Source: Cladopsammia gracilis (Eukaryota; Cnidaria; Anthozoa; Scleractinia; Dendrophylliidae). From it: a DNA stretch of 64,000 bases. Position 1 is the stretch's first letter, and the number at the start of each line of letters is the position of its first letter. The notes under the pieces are model-generated. The model had not been told where the DNA came from and did no database searches. It saw only the letters and a program-made list of their open reading frames with translations. Positions 21,540 through 33,064 of the stretch are shown one piece after another. Location of the stretch: positions 441,501 to 505,500 of the forward strand of contig JAJGOT010000415.1 of the NCBI GenBank assembly GCA_022457155.1, given 5' to 3'. The position numbers and the translations under genes were made by a program.

Positions 21540-22190
21540 GTCTTTTTGCAGACCAGGAGAGGACTAAAGCAAATGGTGAGCCAAAATGGTGGCAAACTTG
21601 AAAGTTTTATAACATTATTTAACAAATCACATTTTGTGCAAGTTGCAAATTTTTTTCGCAGAGTGTCCTTGGGTGACATTTCGATTTAGGTGAGAAAATA
21701 TAAAAATTTGGGTTATGGGCACTTTAAAGGTCTCACCATGATCCACATCAAATTCCGTGGTACAGTGCGCTGAGCTCTGCACTTCAATCCACAGTTACTG
21801 ATGACTCATTGGTTCAAATCGCACATTTAATTTTCATGTTTTCTCTTTCTTTGTTTTTTACTGTCTTTCTGTTGCTTTCTCTCTTTTACACAGACGACAC
21901 TTATTTGTTATCTATTTAAAACAATAATACATTGTATTTCTACTTGTGAAAGCTTCAAAACGAAACCTAAGCTTCTGGAATTTCGGAAAAATTATTGCTA
22001 CATAATGTAAAATAGAAAAGTGTGCTCCGGCCTCCAAACAATCTTAGCGTTCACTTGCTACTATTATTGTTACATGTATTATCACATCCCAATACAAAAG
22101 GGTGTCTAGAAAACTCAGACCTTGAAAATTCAGACCCCCCTTGAAAACTCAGACCTTGAAACTCACATCTAATGAACTGATCAAAAACTT
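21540..22190. other. Intronic stretch with little to annotate
   Basis: Part of gene A intron 3. A tRNA-like B box (GGTTCAAATCG near 21814) and a weak A-box-like segment before it hint at an old SINE, but nothing is firm. 22353-23470 is likewise featureless apart from AT-rich runs. Confidence 0.3.
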
Positions 22191-22191
22191 A

Positions 22192-22352
22192 CATCAGGCC
22201 CCGGTTGTTTAAAAGGTGGATAGCGCTATCCATCGGATAAATAACTATCCAGTGGATAACACAATTGGTTTTGCTAATACCTATCCACTGGATAGTACGT
22301 GATTTATCCGATGTATGGCGCTATCCACCTTTTGAACAACCGGGGCCAGATG
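22192..22352. mobile_element. Foldback MITE (GGCCCCGGTTGTTTAAAAGG ends)
   Basis: 161 bp, inverted arms with GGATAGCGCTATCCA-CGGATAAAT, fully palindromic except for the centre. No coding capacity. Confidence 0.7.
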
Positions 22353-23476
22353 TGTAGTCTGCCCAACTTATAAATTCACTTTTATTCTCTGGTACTTTTT
22401 ATATGCCTGTCTAGAAAGTTCCAGAAAATTCTGTTTCAAGTGTTTTTGAGACAAAGAGTTTAGATGAATTGATTAAAAGGTTGGCGCTTTCTTGAATGGC
22501 ATCACATTTAGAAACATATATTGCGCTGCGGTGTTTACCGAAGTCTTGAAAAATCCATTTAAAGTCAACAGTTATTTTCCATAAGACATTGCTTCGCGTA
22601 TTCACAGATAAAAATGACCACAAAGTGACGTCATATCACTTGATATAGCAAAACCGGGCTTTCAGCGTACATAAGAAATTAAGAAATTTCAAAGCATCAG
22701 CGGCCACAATCGAAGATTCACTGTGACACAGTGTAGAATCCATTGACTGTTTATTCTTCATTATTACTTGTGGTGTTATGCCAACGAGTTTTAAAATGTT
22801 TATTCTGGGCCTAGTTATTTGAAAGTCAATTAACGCTACTGCCGGCTTAAAAATGAAGTGGGGATTTCATTTCTCTGTTATAGCTTGTAGTGAAGACAAG
22901 TTAAGACAAGTCTAATAAAACTGAAGAGCAGAAAACTTTGAAATTTTTCAATTGTTGAATTATTTAACTGGATTCAAAATTGATGCTAATCCTGGGTTAG
23001 CAGAATAGTGCTTTGAACAACCCGGCCCACTGGGCAAGAGATTAAAGATAAGAGTCTGATCCTACAAAGTTAAGATATGATTCTAGACATTTCTGCTTTA
23101 TGACTTATCTCATTAATCGCTGATTCTTCTCAATACCTGTGTTTTTAATAGCAGACATCACTGCTTGTTTTAAAATATTGTAAAATGCAAAGGAAGTTTT
23201 CCTATTGAAAGGATTTGAATGGTCAACCATACACGTTGGAAAATACAAGGTTTTTTTACAACGCTCTTGTTAAATAAAGTTGTTACTGAAAAAAATATTG
23301 CTTCGCTAAGAGGTTATTGAAATTGTAAATTCAGTTATTGTCATGCAGAAACATGACTGTTCACATTACAGCCATGTACATTGTCATGGAATTCAAATCT
23401 CAATCAAAGCAAGTAGGTTAATATTTAGGAACAACATTGTGCATGTAGATAAAAGTACATTTAATTTGTAACTTAC

Positions 23477-23857
23477 GCATGTCATCTGTGATTGTCTCGT
23501 AAGATGCGTTAAAGCTTGAGTTTACATTACTGGCAGATATCAATTCAATTTGAATGGTATTCCCCACAGAGTACACTGGAGCAGGAATGTTTTGACCACA
23601 AAGCTGGAAGTAGGGGTTGTTGTCATCATCTGAAGCAGCATTTGTGAGTTTTATATAAGGGGGTCTGGGTACTCCTTGTCCTGAACACTCTGTATCAACA
23701 CCAGGCCCTAAAGTGAAGTTCAAGAAGGATAACTTGATTCGTCCACTGGGAACTGTGATAACCCAAACACATACTTTGTTTGAAAGGAAGTTGCCTGGAA
23801 AGTTGGGGCTTGAAACAAATCCACTTGATGCACCAGTGATATTTGCTCCCACACAAG
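23477..23857 (-). CDS. Gene A exon 3: CUB domain 1
   Basis: A 381-nt phase 1-1 exon with an acceptor after TTCCATGTAG and donor GTAAGTTAC. It encodes one complete CUB domain: opening Cys, the SGFVSSPNFPGNF strand-turn, the V-C-V-W-V-I core, a third Cys (TECSG), a fourth Cys (QLCGQ) and the closing F-N-A-S-Y strand. The four cysteines match the two disulfides of a canonical CUB. The usual acidic Ca2+-site residues are not evident. The exon boundary coincides with the domain boundary. It is almost identical to gene B 56149-56535 except for a 6-nt length difference at the N-terminus. Confidence 0.85.
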
Positions 23858-24151
23858 CTACATGGAACATAAATGAAAATACAGTGTTTATTATAGATTT
23901 TTATTTAATCCAGCAATTCTTATACTACTGTATACAACAATACAAATTTCTCACGCAATAAATTGAAATAAACATGCATCTAATCAATCATGTGATTTGC
24001 TAATCTAAATCAGGTGACGCATACATAATAGCTCCCTTTTGTCACAGACCTGTTCTGGGGTACATGAACACTGAGTGTTTTCCTCATACAATATTCATAT
24101 AATTTTATACTTTAAAGTTTACTGTGCAGTAATTCTTCAAGGCAAACTTAC

Positions 24152-24196
24152 GATCATTTTGAGCAGTCACTTCCACAGGGTTCTCAAGAAAAACAA
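24152..24196 (-). CDS. Gene A exon 2: end of signal peptide and short linker
   Basis: A 45-nt symmetric phase 1-1 exon between acceptor CTTACAG and donor GTAAGTTT. It encodes roughly (L)VFLENPVEVTAQND, which completes the hydrophobic core of the signal peptide and a likely cleavage region (VTA) before the first CUB domain. Its paralogue in gene B is the 42-nt exon at 59289-59330 with the same phases and similar residues. It is too short for ORF-based detection. Confidence 0.72.
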
Positions 24197-24445
24197 CTGT
24201 AAGTTAAAGAGAACACTATTATTATAAGTGTACAGTCATACATTATTTGACAAATTCTGCATTCACATGGCTGTCATTAAGCTTTGAGTTTGCCAGCTAC
24301 ACAAGGAAAATAGGCGGTCCATGAACTCAAGACAGCCTCATACATCCATGCAGTTGTTGTCCTTCATGCAGTCAATGACAAACTCCGAGCAGCCAGTCAT
24401 ATATAACGTTGCTGGCCGAAATAACTGTTACTAATAACAGCCCTG

Positions 24446-24735
24446 ATTCACATTAGCACCAAAAAATGTTTAGAGTAAGTAGTACGCTTTCACAGTAAAT
24501 CATGTTTCATTTATAAACAGACTGAACATGTTTCCCTTAAATTCACATTAGCACCGAAACATGTTTAGAGTAAACATGCTTTTACAGTGAATCATGTTTT
24601 ATTCATAAACAGACCAAACATGTTTCCCCGATTCACATCAGCACCGAAACATGTTTAGAGTAAACAAACTTTTAATAGTGAATTGTTTCATTCATAAACA
24701 GACTAAACAATCGTTTCGCTGTAGTGCAAACCCAG
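24446..24735 (+). repeat. Tandem repeat of about 95 bp, 3 copies
   Basis: ATTCACATTAGCACCGAAAC starts copies at 24446, 24541 and 24631. Each contains ATGTTTAGAGTAAAC and TTCATAAACAGAC. Intron 1 of gene A. Confidence 0.75.
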
Positions 24736-24834
24736 CATAATCTCTATTTTGTTTCGTTTCATGTGTAACTAAAACATGTAATTATGCAAGCCTACTTGTC
24801 TGTTTTGTAAAACAGCATAAGTAAAGAAACAGTT

Positions 24835-25767
24835 AGACACATGGTTTGGCTTTTTCTTTGGAGTAACAAATAGCGTGTAATCTAATATTATATTTGATCC
24901 AGTCCCAAACGCAGCGTTTGTCAGACAGTTCATTTTCACCCTCTAGTTTCCATTTGAATATATAAATACGTAACTGTTCTAAATAGTTTTCATCATCTAA
25001 AAGCGAAACATTCATTTTCCATATACCAGGACCCTTTATCTCTCCGATTTAACCTAGGGCTAAAGTTATTGCTGCATGATCAGTATTTCAGTAGAATTTA
25101 TAAAATCACAGAGATTATTGGAAATTAGCCAGAAGTCTAGACGGCACAATACTGTAGGGGATTTTTGACTCCAAGTAAAACTCCTTGTTTGACGAGGATT
25201 CTTAATTCTCCAAATATCAAGTAAGTCCAATTCGCTTTGTAAACTTTAAATACTATCAATTGCTGCTCTCCTTGGAATCATGATACCACCATGCTTATCG
25301 AGAGCGGGATTTAACGGACAGTTGAAATCGCCACCTAATATGAATCTTTCCTCTGAGTCTAAGTTTTCAGTTTCAAGCAAGCTACGAAATTTTCTAAAAA
25401 ACTTAATTAGATCCTTATCTTTGTTCGGTGCATAAATATTTACCAGAACATACACTTTGTTATCGATTTGGGCTTTCAATATAATGAAACGACCCATGGG
25501 ATCTGGAATTGTCGAGAGAAGTGTGTAATTAATATTATTTCTGATCAATATTGCTGTTCCGCATGAATTAGGGATTCCATGTGAGAAAAAGATTTCGCCA
25601 CCCCATTCATTTTTCCATTGCACCTCTGTCTCTTTCTTTGAATGCGTTTCTTGCAAAAAGATTATATCTGCCTTCTGTTTAAGGCACCACGTATAAATTG
25701 TTCGTCTTTTATTAAAGTTACTAATGCCCCTTACATTTAAAGAGACTAATTTTAAATTAACGGTCAT
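24835..25767 (-). pseudogene. LINE ORF2 endonuclease fragment (inverted 5' segment)
   Basis: From ATG at 25767: NLKLVSLNVRGISNF, the LQETHS box and GGDFNCPLNPALDKHGG are all present, matching the intact LINE residue by residue with many substitutions. A stop after IDSI near 25246 and further frame damage follow. The frame reopens at 25015 (MNVSLLDDENYLEQL) and runs to KAK at about 24840, where homology ends. It is non-functional. Confidence 0.8.
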
Positions 25768-25861
25768 AACGAAATTTTAACCTAATATATTACATTTAGA
25801 GCGCAGAAGGAACTTCGGACAACCAAAAGTTGCATATTAGTAATGCTGTTGATTAAAAAAG

Positions 25862-28142
25862 GACGTGAACTCTTATGTATAAAGAGCAGCGGATTCAACG
25901 GGAACTTGAAGAAGCAAACAGGCTGTTTGAAAATAACCCTAGTGCCTCAAATAGACTGCGATTAGATGAAATTAAAGAGAAAATAGAACTCTTACATGAG
26001 GAAAAAGTTAAAGGAATCGTCATACGAGCAAGAGCACGCTGGCATGAGTATGGTGAAAGGAGTACTAAATACGTTTTAAATTTAGAAAAGAGAAATCATG
26101 TTAAAAAACACATCCGAAAATTGCTAATAAGTGGTTCAATAACTACAGACCCATATCAGATACTTTCCGAACAAAAACGCTTTTATCAAAATCTTTACAA
26201 AACGAATGATTCCGAAGAGGCTTCAGGTTCCACAGAGGTATTTTTTTAAAATAGTCTTAATATTCCTAAGCTATCGGAAGAACAAAGGTGAAGGTAGAAT
26301 AACTACCGAGGAATGCAGAACAATTATAGAAACGTTCCAAAACAATAAATCACCAGGGAATGATGGTCTCCCCATTGAATTTTACAAAAGCTGCTGGGAT
26401 TTGATTAGTGAACCTTTCATAGACTGCGTCAATGAAGCCATTAATAAAGAAGAAATGTCTAATTCCCAAAGGCAGGCCGTAATCACTTTAATAGAAAAAA
26501 AGGAAAAGATCGCACGTTTATTTGTTTATTTATTAACTACTCTTTTTCTCTAGTCTTTCTTGTGATCTACCTGTATATGTATTACATACGTGTAACCACT
26601 GCTCGCCTCGACTAGCTAACCTGCTAATTGCGGGCAGTGGATATGTTGCTTTCTGTAAATTCTGTGATAATTAATAAACAGTTGAATAAACAGTTGAAAC
26701 AGTTGAACGTTAATAGAAAATTGGAGGCCCTTATCTCTTGTCAATGGAGACGCTAAGATAATATCAAAAGTGATTGCTACTAGACTTAAAGATGTATTAC
26801 CTTCTTTAATCCATCATAATCAAACTGGTTATGAAAAGAGCGCTATATTGGTGAAACGGTTAGATAGATTTTTGACATCATGGATTTAACAGATAAGGAA
26901 AAAATGCATGGTCTGTTGATATTTATTGATTTTGAAAAAGCATTTGATTCTTTAGAATGGAACTTCCTATTTAATTGTCTAAATGTATTTAACTTTGGTC
27001 CAAATTTTACACAAATATTAAAAGCTGTGTGGTAAATAACAGATTGTGTTCTGACTATTTTAACTCACACGTGGCGTCAGGCAGGGTGACCCTCTTTCCC
27101 CGTATCTTTTTCTTTTAGTTGTGGAAACTTTATCAATCGCCATTAGAGCAAATGAAGAAATAAAAGGAATAGTAATAAATCAAGAAGAAACCAAACTTCT
27201 CCATTACGCTGATGACACCACTCGTGTACTCTCTGATTTAGAGTCAGCTCATAAACTCTTCCAATTGCTTGCTAAGTTCAAGGAGCTTTCTGGTTTAAAA
27301 GTAAACAGCTCAAAGACTGAAGGATTGTGGATTGGATCATTGAAGAACAATGAAATTAAGCCTCTAGGAATTAAATGGCCCACAGAGCCAATAAAAGCCC
27401 TCGGTGTCTTTTCTACCTACAACCAAAAATTGTCATATATCAAGAATTTTTCTGAGAAAATCGATGACATCAAAAAAACTGATCAATATTTGGTCCTCGA
27501 GAGGGCTTTCTGTCTCGGTAAGGTTACTTTAATTAAATCACTCCTCATACCAAAGATCGTTTATACCTCCTCTCTGTTACCTACACCTGAGCACATTGTT
27601 AAGGATTTAAATCACATATTATATAAGTTTTTATGGAACGGTAAAGATAAAGTAACAAGAGCGTCAGCAATAAATAATTATGAAGAAGGGGGCATCAAAA
27701 TGGTGGACATTAAAAGTTTGATAAACTCTCTGCGCCTTTCCTGGCTTAAAAGAATATTTGGTGACAACTCAGGCGCATGGAAAAGCTACCTAGAATATAT
27801 TTTAAAAAACTATGGTGGTCTAATGCTTTTTAAATGCAATTATAATGCTAACGATCTTCAAATTACCTCCAATTTTTATTTAGAACTGCATAAATGGTGG
27901 TCGGAATTCCGAGAAGAAAATGCTCTGAATGATGATTGCCATTATATAATTTGGAATCATCAAAATATCAGAATAGACAACAAGCCCTTTTTTACAAGAA
28001 ATATTATGACATTGGTGTCTGGAATATAAGCGACTTACATTCTGACCTGAGCAATACGGAATCCTATGAACCGATCGCTCAAAATGTTACAAAGACAAAC
28101 TTCCTGGAATGGACTAGTATGCGACATTCAATACCAGCTGAC
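25862..28142 (+). pseudogene. LINE ORF2 reverse-transcriptase fragment
   Basis: Picks up ORF2 at YKEQRIQREL and continues through RARARWHEYGERSTKY, NNKSPGNDGLPIEF, FIDFEKAFDS, GDPLSPYLFLLV and HYADDTT, so the RT core is recognisable, with HYADD in place of QYADD. Frameshifts and stops (for instance around 26870-27100) and a 188-bp insertion interrupt it. It ends at the TTAA element starting at 28147. Confidence 0.8.
26519..26706 (+). mobile_element. Short retroposon inserted in the LINE copy
   Basis: 188 bp absent from the homologous stretch of the intact LINE (around 15740-15765). It is flanked by the 5-bp direct repeat ACGTT (26514-26518 and 26707-26711). Its 3' end has tandem ATAAACAGTTGA units, the kind of simple-repeat tail left by LINE/SINE reverse transcription. 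The body shows no coding capacity and I cannot assign a family. Confidence 0.65.
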
Positions 28143-28146
28143 TTAA

Positions 28147-28865
28147 GGTTACAGTGTACCTTCGGGGGTGTCTCCAGTATAACAGCTCTAGCGTCTTAAG
28201 ATTACACTTAATATACCTAAACCCAGATATCAAATTAAAGCTTATAGAGCTGGCTATCTAAATATGGAAACCATTTGGTAATAAAATGAATTGTCGAATT
28301 TTTTACGTCGTCTAAATTCGAACGTCCGAATCAGCTTTAAAACGCTATAACTCAAAGCGATTATTATTTTTTGCTAATTTGATTTGTTCTCGGGTTTCCG
28401 GACACGAAGCGCTAAAAAAACGTGTCGGCGATTTCCCATATTCAATTGCAGTGAAATGTTACAGAATATTTTCGAAAAGGGGAGAAAAAAAATTGGAATG
28501 ATCGCACGGAAATGGCTCTTGACGAAAAAGTTTTCGGAATTAAGAAATTCGCCGACACGTTTTTGTTAATTATATGTTAGCCTAGCTTCTGTCCAAATTT
28601 AATGAAAATCGAACAAATTCCCTTTGAGTTGTAGCTCTTTAAAGTGTCCCCAACAAGCGAAAAATTAACTTTGAGAAAACGGCGCTTAAAAAAACATATC
28701 GCTTAATAAACAAACTCCGCCCACAAAAGATATACCGTCATTTCTCCGTCAATTTTCACTATTTTTCGAAAATGTTTTTTTTTATGAAAGTTCATTCTGT
28801 AAACTTTATTTTAACGCCAAAAAAAAATTTTCAATAAATTTTCGATCTGAAGGTACACTGTAACC
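28147..28865. mobile_element. Non-autonomous DNA transposon, TTAA family (GGTTACAGTGTACCTTC ends)
   Basis: 719 bp with terminal inverted repeats GGTTACAGTGTACCTTC / GAAGGTACACTGTAACC, flanked on both sides by TTAA (28143-28146, 28866-28869). The intact LINE has a single TTAA at the same point (17209-17212), so this is a verified insertion with a TTAA duplication, the hallmark of piggyBac-type transposases. Inside, a second inverted pair (AAACGTGTCGGCGA near 28418; TCGCCGACACGTTT near 28549) forms a hairpin. No transposase ORF. Confidence 0.8.
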
Positions 28866-28869
28866 TTAA

Positions 28870-29421
28870 AAATACTTAATCGCTCGGATTCCAGTAGCTT
28901 TAATGCAATTCCTTCCTTTAAAATCAATGATGGCATGTTCGACATAACAAAAAGGAAATCAAAGGATTATTATTCTTTTTTGATAAAAAAGTAGGCTTGT
29001 TTCCCAAATCATGCGCAAAAATTGAAGTTGGATTTTGATTTATCTAACGACTATGAAACGCATTCCTCTTGCCCCATTCTGTCGCTTTTGAAAGTTATGT
29101 CAAAGCCTTTCAATTTAAAGTACTTAACTCTATATTTTTTACCAATTCGAAGTTGTTCAAAATCGGGAACAGAAAAAAGGAATCAGAAACGATTAAACAC
29201 TTCCTCTGTGATTGTCCTTATTCGAATTCATTTTGGAAATGTGTTGAATCATACTATTTTGTATTAAGAAAATCACTTGTCCACCTAACTTTAAAGGAAA
29301 TTTGGATTGGTATTATAACTTCCGAATGCCCTTTGCTCAATTATCTTATACTTATAGGGAAAATATATTTGTGGAGTTGCAGAAGGAATGAAGTACTTCC
29401 GAACATAGATAGTTTTATAGC
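28870..29421 (+). pseudogene. LINE ORF2 C-terminal fragment
   Basis: Continuation of the same copy after the TTAA element: VAFESYVKAFQFKVLNSIFFTNSKLFKIG, then IKHFLCDCPYSNSFWK and ECPLLNYLILIGKIYLWSCRR, aligned to residues about 1080-1205 of the intact ORF2. The first Cys pair of the C-terminal knuckle is lost. Homology stops near 29421, followed by unrelated GC-rich sequence. Confidence 0.75.
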
Positions 29422-29644
29422 GGAGCTCTGCGGGCCAAAGGCCCGCGCGGAGCACCATACTCATAGAACCAGAGAACCATAGAACCCATGCCCATGCACT
29501 AAGTCTGTTTCTGAGAATTGCTAAAATTAAAAGATAGCCCGGTCGTCAATTTTATTCTTGTGCTTTCGACCTTTCACCTCAGTTAAGTTTATCATCGGCT
29601 TTCTGTTCAAAGAGTGACGCTGTTAGGCTCAGGCTATCTATGTA

Positions 29645-31650
29645 TATTATAGCCCACTATAGGGAGACCCCCCCCCAAGAGAACATAATCTAAGAGAACA
29701 TATCCCACATACATGGGCCTCTTCCAATGAAAATTACTTTACATCATATAGCCCACTATAGGGAGACCCCCCCAAGAGAACATAATCTAAGAGATCAGAT
29801 CCCCATACATGGGCCTCTTCCAATGAAAATTAAATTACATCATATAGCCCACTATAGGGAGACCCCCCCAAGAGAACATAATCTAAGAGATCAGATCCCC
29901 ATACATGGGCCTCTTCCAATGAAAATTAAATTACATCATATAGTCCACTATAGGAAGACCCCCCCAAGAGAACATAATCTAAGAGATCAGATCTCCATAC
30001 ATGGGCCTCTTCCAATGAAAATTAAATTACATCATATAGCCCACTATAGGGAGACCCCCCCAAGAGAACATAATCTAAGAGATCAGATCCCCATACATGG
30101 GCCTCTTCCAATGAAAATTACTTTACATCATATAGTCCACTATAGGGAGACCCCATCCCCCCTCTCTACCAAGAGAACATAATCTAAGAGAACAGATCCC
30201 CCATACATGGGCCTCTTACAATGAAAATTACTTTACATCATATCGTCCACTATAGGGAGACCCCATCCCCCCTCTCTACCAAGAGAACATAATCTAAGAG
30301 AACAGATCCCCCATACATGGGCCTCTTACAATGAAAATTACTTTACATCATATAGTCCACTATAGGGAGACCCCACCCCCCCCCCCCCCCCCAAGAGAAC
30401 ATAATCTAAGAGAACAGATCCCCCATACATGGGCCTCTTACAATGAAAATTACTTTACATCATATAGTCCACTATAGGGAGACTCACCCTCCAAGAGAAC
30501 ATAATCTAAGAGAACAGATCCCCCATACATGGGCCTCTTACAATGAAAATTAAATTACATCATATAGTCCACTATAGGGAGACCCCCCCCCCCCCAATCC
30601 AAGAGAACATAATCTAAGAGAACAGATCCCCCATACATGGGCCTCTTACAATGAAAATTAAATTACATCATATAGTCCACTATAGGAGACCCCCCCCCCC
30701 CAGAGAGAACATAATCTAAGAGAACAGATTCTCCATACATGGGCCTCTTCCAATGAAAATTACTTTACATCATATAGTCCACCATAGGGAGACCCCCCAA
30801 GAGAACATAATCTAAGAGATCAGATCAGATCAGGTTGGGGAAAAGACCATCTCTTCTAAAGAACAGCCCAGCTGAGTAGCCGGCCGGGATAACAAAGAAA
30901 GTGGTGATTTTCGCTGGCTACTTTTGACAACCCTGCCTTACATCATATAGTCCACAAAAGGGAGACCCCCCCCCCCCCCCCCACCAAGAGAACATAATCT
31001 AAGAGATCAGATCCCCATACATGGGCCTTTTCCAATGAAAATCACCTTACATCATATAGTCAACTATAGGAGACCCCCCCCCCCCCCCCCCCGAGAGAAC
31101 ATAATCTAAGAGAACAGATTCTCCATACATGGGCCTCTTCCAATGAAAATTACTTTACATCATATAGTCCACCATAGGGAGACCCCCCAAGAGAACATAA
31201 TCTAAGAGATCAGATACCCATTCATGGGCTTTTTCCAATAAAGATTACCTTACATCATATAGGGGGTTCCACTATAGGGAGACCCCCCAAGAGAACATAA
31301 TCTAAGAGATCAGATCCCCATACATGGGCCTCTTCCAATGAAAATTACCTTACGTCATATAGTCCACAAAAGGGAGACCCCCACCAAGAGAACATAATCT
31401 AAGAGAACAGATCCCCCATACATGGGCCTCTTCCAATGAAAATTACTTTACATCATATAGTCCACTATAGGGAGACCCCTCCCCCAAAAGAACATAATCT
31501 AAGAGAACAGATCCCCCATACATGGGCCTCTTCCAATGAAAATTACTTTACATCATATAGTCCACTATAGGGAGACCCCTCCCCCAAAAGAACATAATCT
31601 AAGAGAACAGATCCCCCATACATGGGCCTCCTCCAATAAAAATTACTAGT
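29645..31650 (+). repeat. 96-bp satellite, about 20 copies
   Basis: Unit of 96 bp (CATATAGTCCACTATAGGGA then a variable C-tract, AAGAGAACATAATCTAAGAG, ATACATGGGCCTCTTCCAAT). The C-tract ranges from about 5 to 20 and accounts for most length differences. A unique 110-bp block interrupts at about 30830-30945. Because 96 is divisible by 3, it produces an open frame of 32-residue repeats that is not a gene. It follows the 3' end of the broken LINE in gene A intron 1. Confidence 0.95.
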
Positions 31651-31659
31651 TCAGTGTCA

Positions 31660-32740
31660 TACTGTGTGGGGTAGTGTGGTTTAATAATAAGGCTGACAAC
31701 TGATTGGTCAGTTTGAATGTCACTTAATCACAGTGAATTTTGTGATTTTTCAAATAATTGCTAAAATTATTTCTCGTGAATATACAAGTCATGTAACTCC
31801 ACATGGGTACTCTAAAACAACTGAAATATACCCCCATCTAATCATGTCATGCCATCATGCTGTTCGATTATCACAACCTCTCACACAGGCATGCAATTTC
31901 CCTTACCTATGTACAAGTTAAATACCTGCAGCATTGATGAGAGCTACGCACTGTATATGATATGATATATGATCTTTGTGGAATGGAGCATGGGCGCAAG
32001 CTACAGGTGTAATATCACATTGAAAATATTATCATGGGGCAAATTAGCAAATTTCCCAAAATCAACATTTTGATTTTGTGAAATTTACTGAGACTATAGA
32101 ACTGCCGGCCATTTAGTGTTTTGAAAACCTTGACCAGCAGTCGAGCTGAAAAAAGTTCTAAGTCACACAAAACATGGTTTCGTCTATTGAGCCCAGCGTA
32201 AACCAAATGCCAGACTTGAGATCTATAAAACATTTCAGGATCGCCTGACTTTCCTAAATTGATATATGATAGCTTAGATTAGCTGGAATTTTTTGATTTC
32301 GTGAAATTTACTGAGAATATAGGACTGCAGGCCAATTAGTGTTTTGAAAACCTTGACTGGTTACCGGCCATATTGCCACAGCCTATTTACAAACCATTAT
32401 TGTATCTGTTGTGATTGATTGTTTTTGAAAGGATAAACACTCCTACTTGGTTACCGTTGTTAAAGCAATCATTAATGTTTTTCAGCTAACAAATGTGAAC
32501 TTTTTGCAAAGGGTTAATCCTGGTTACAGTGTTTACTTTAACAGCAATCACGATATTTCAATAATGTCAAAGGCAACTAGTCACGCTTAAAATTAGTAAC
32601 AAGTCACAGTAAAACGATGGGTCCAATGTCACGATGACCAAGCAATTTAGCTTAAATAAAGTCAGCGCAACTGAACCGAGTCGCTTTACTGCTGCTAATT
32701 AAAAACACAATAACTTACATAAAGTTAATGTGGGTAAATA
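31660..32740. other. Intronic stretch, local duplication only
   Basis: About 75 bp (TGTGAAATTTACTGAGA ... GTTTTGAAAACCTTGAC) occurs twice, at 32076-32140 and 32295-32360. Nothing else can be supported. Confidence 0.4.
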
Positions 32741-32743
32741 GAT

Positions 32744-32770
32744 TACTACTACTACTACTACTACTACTAC
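32744..32770 (+). repeat. (ACT)n microsatellite
   Basis: Nine uninterrupted ACT/TAC triplets about 290 bp downstream (minus sense) of gene A exon 1. Confidence 0.9.
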
Positions 32771-33033
32771 AAACAACGCACAAATATATATGAGCCCATA
32801 TACAGTAGTTAAGCACAAGGCATTTCTATAAGTTCCCGCTTAAATTCTGCTCGAACACCGAAAAACCATGAACATGCAAAGCTCATAGTATACCCATAAA
32901 ACGAACGATCGCTAAAAATGTTTTGCTTAATCCGTACTTAAAAGCAGAAACTACTGATATATACAGCAAATCAACAATGCGCTTCGAGTGAAAAAAAAAA
33001 CATAAGTTATTATAAGCTTAACGGATAACTCAC

Positions 33034-33064
33034 GTAAGATAACGAAAGCCCAAATGGAAGCCAT
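33034..33064 (-). CDS. Gene A exon 1: start codon and first part of signal peptide
   Basis: The ATG at 33062-33064 opens M-A-S-I-W-A-F-V-I-L and is followed by a clean GTGAGT donor, leaving phase 1. Context AAGATGG fits a good animal start (purine at -3, G at +4). The one leftover base joins exon 2 to make a hydrophobic run typical of a signal peptide h-region. The exon was chosen because it is the only phase-1 signal-like exon upstream of exon 2. The adjacent intron sequence is also conserved next to gene B's exon 2 side (60482-60600 resembles 32881-32990), which supports this being the real 5' exon. The 5' UTR start is not resolved. Confidence 0.72.

Larger units (their letters stand above)
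24835..29421. mobile_element. Second L1-type LINE copy, 5'-inverted (twin-priming structure), degenerate
   Basis: The ORF2 endonuclease part lies on the minus strand (25767 down to about 24835, ending at the residues KAK), and the rest of ORF2 continues on the plus strand from about 25862 starting just after the same point. This rc(5' part)-then-3' part order is the signature of twin priming in L1 retrotransposition. The plus part is broken by frameshifts, a 188-bp retroposon (26519-26706) and a TTAA element (28147-28865). The 3' UTR and tail are missing. It lies in intron 1 of gene A. Confidence 0.8.
9945..33064 (-). other. Gene A: predicted GPI-anchored triple-CUB surface protein (whole gene span, 6 coding exons)
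   Basis: Six minus-strand exons (33034-33064, 24152-24196, 23477-23857, 19146-19544, 10914-11339, 9945-10018) join in frame into 1356 nt, 451 residues plus stop. All five introns have GT/AG ends and are phase 1. Order: signal peptide (about 1-22), CUB1 (26-152), CUB2 (153-285), CUB3 (286-400), Thr/Pro-rich stalk (400-427), C-terminal hydrophobic tail (431-451). CUB domains are extracellular interaction modules. The tail follows small residues G-A-A-A and ends without charged cytoplasmic residues, which suggests a GPI-anchor signal rather than a receptor tail (inference). The function is not recognised beyond domain content. Introns hold a full LINE (antisense), a 5'-inverted LINE, MITEs and a satellite. 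Gene B is a tandem paralogue upstream. No poly(A) signal was assigned. Confidence 0.78.

Noticed and set aside
29727..30182. 151-residue open frame with 32-residue repeats
   Set aside because: It is the 96-bp satellite read in one frame (96 is divisible by 3); the frame breaks wherever the C-tract length changes.
29645..31650. Genuine phage T7 promoters or vector insert
   Set aside because: Only the 3' part of the promoter matches, the upstream bases differ, and the unit is an ordinary diverged satellite.
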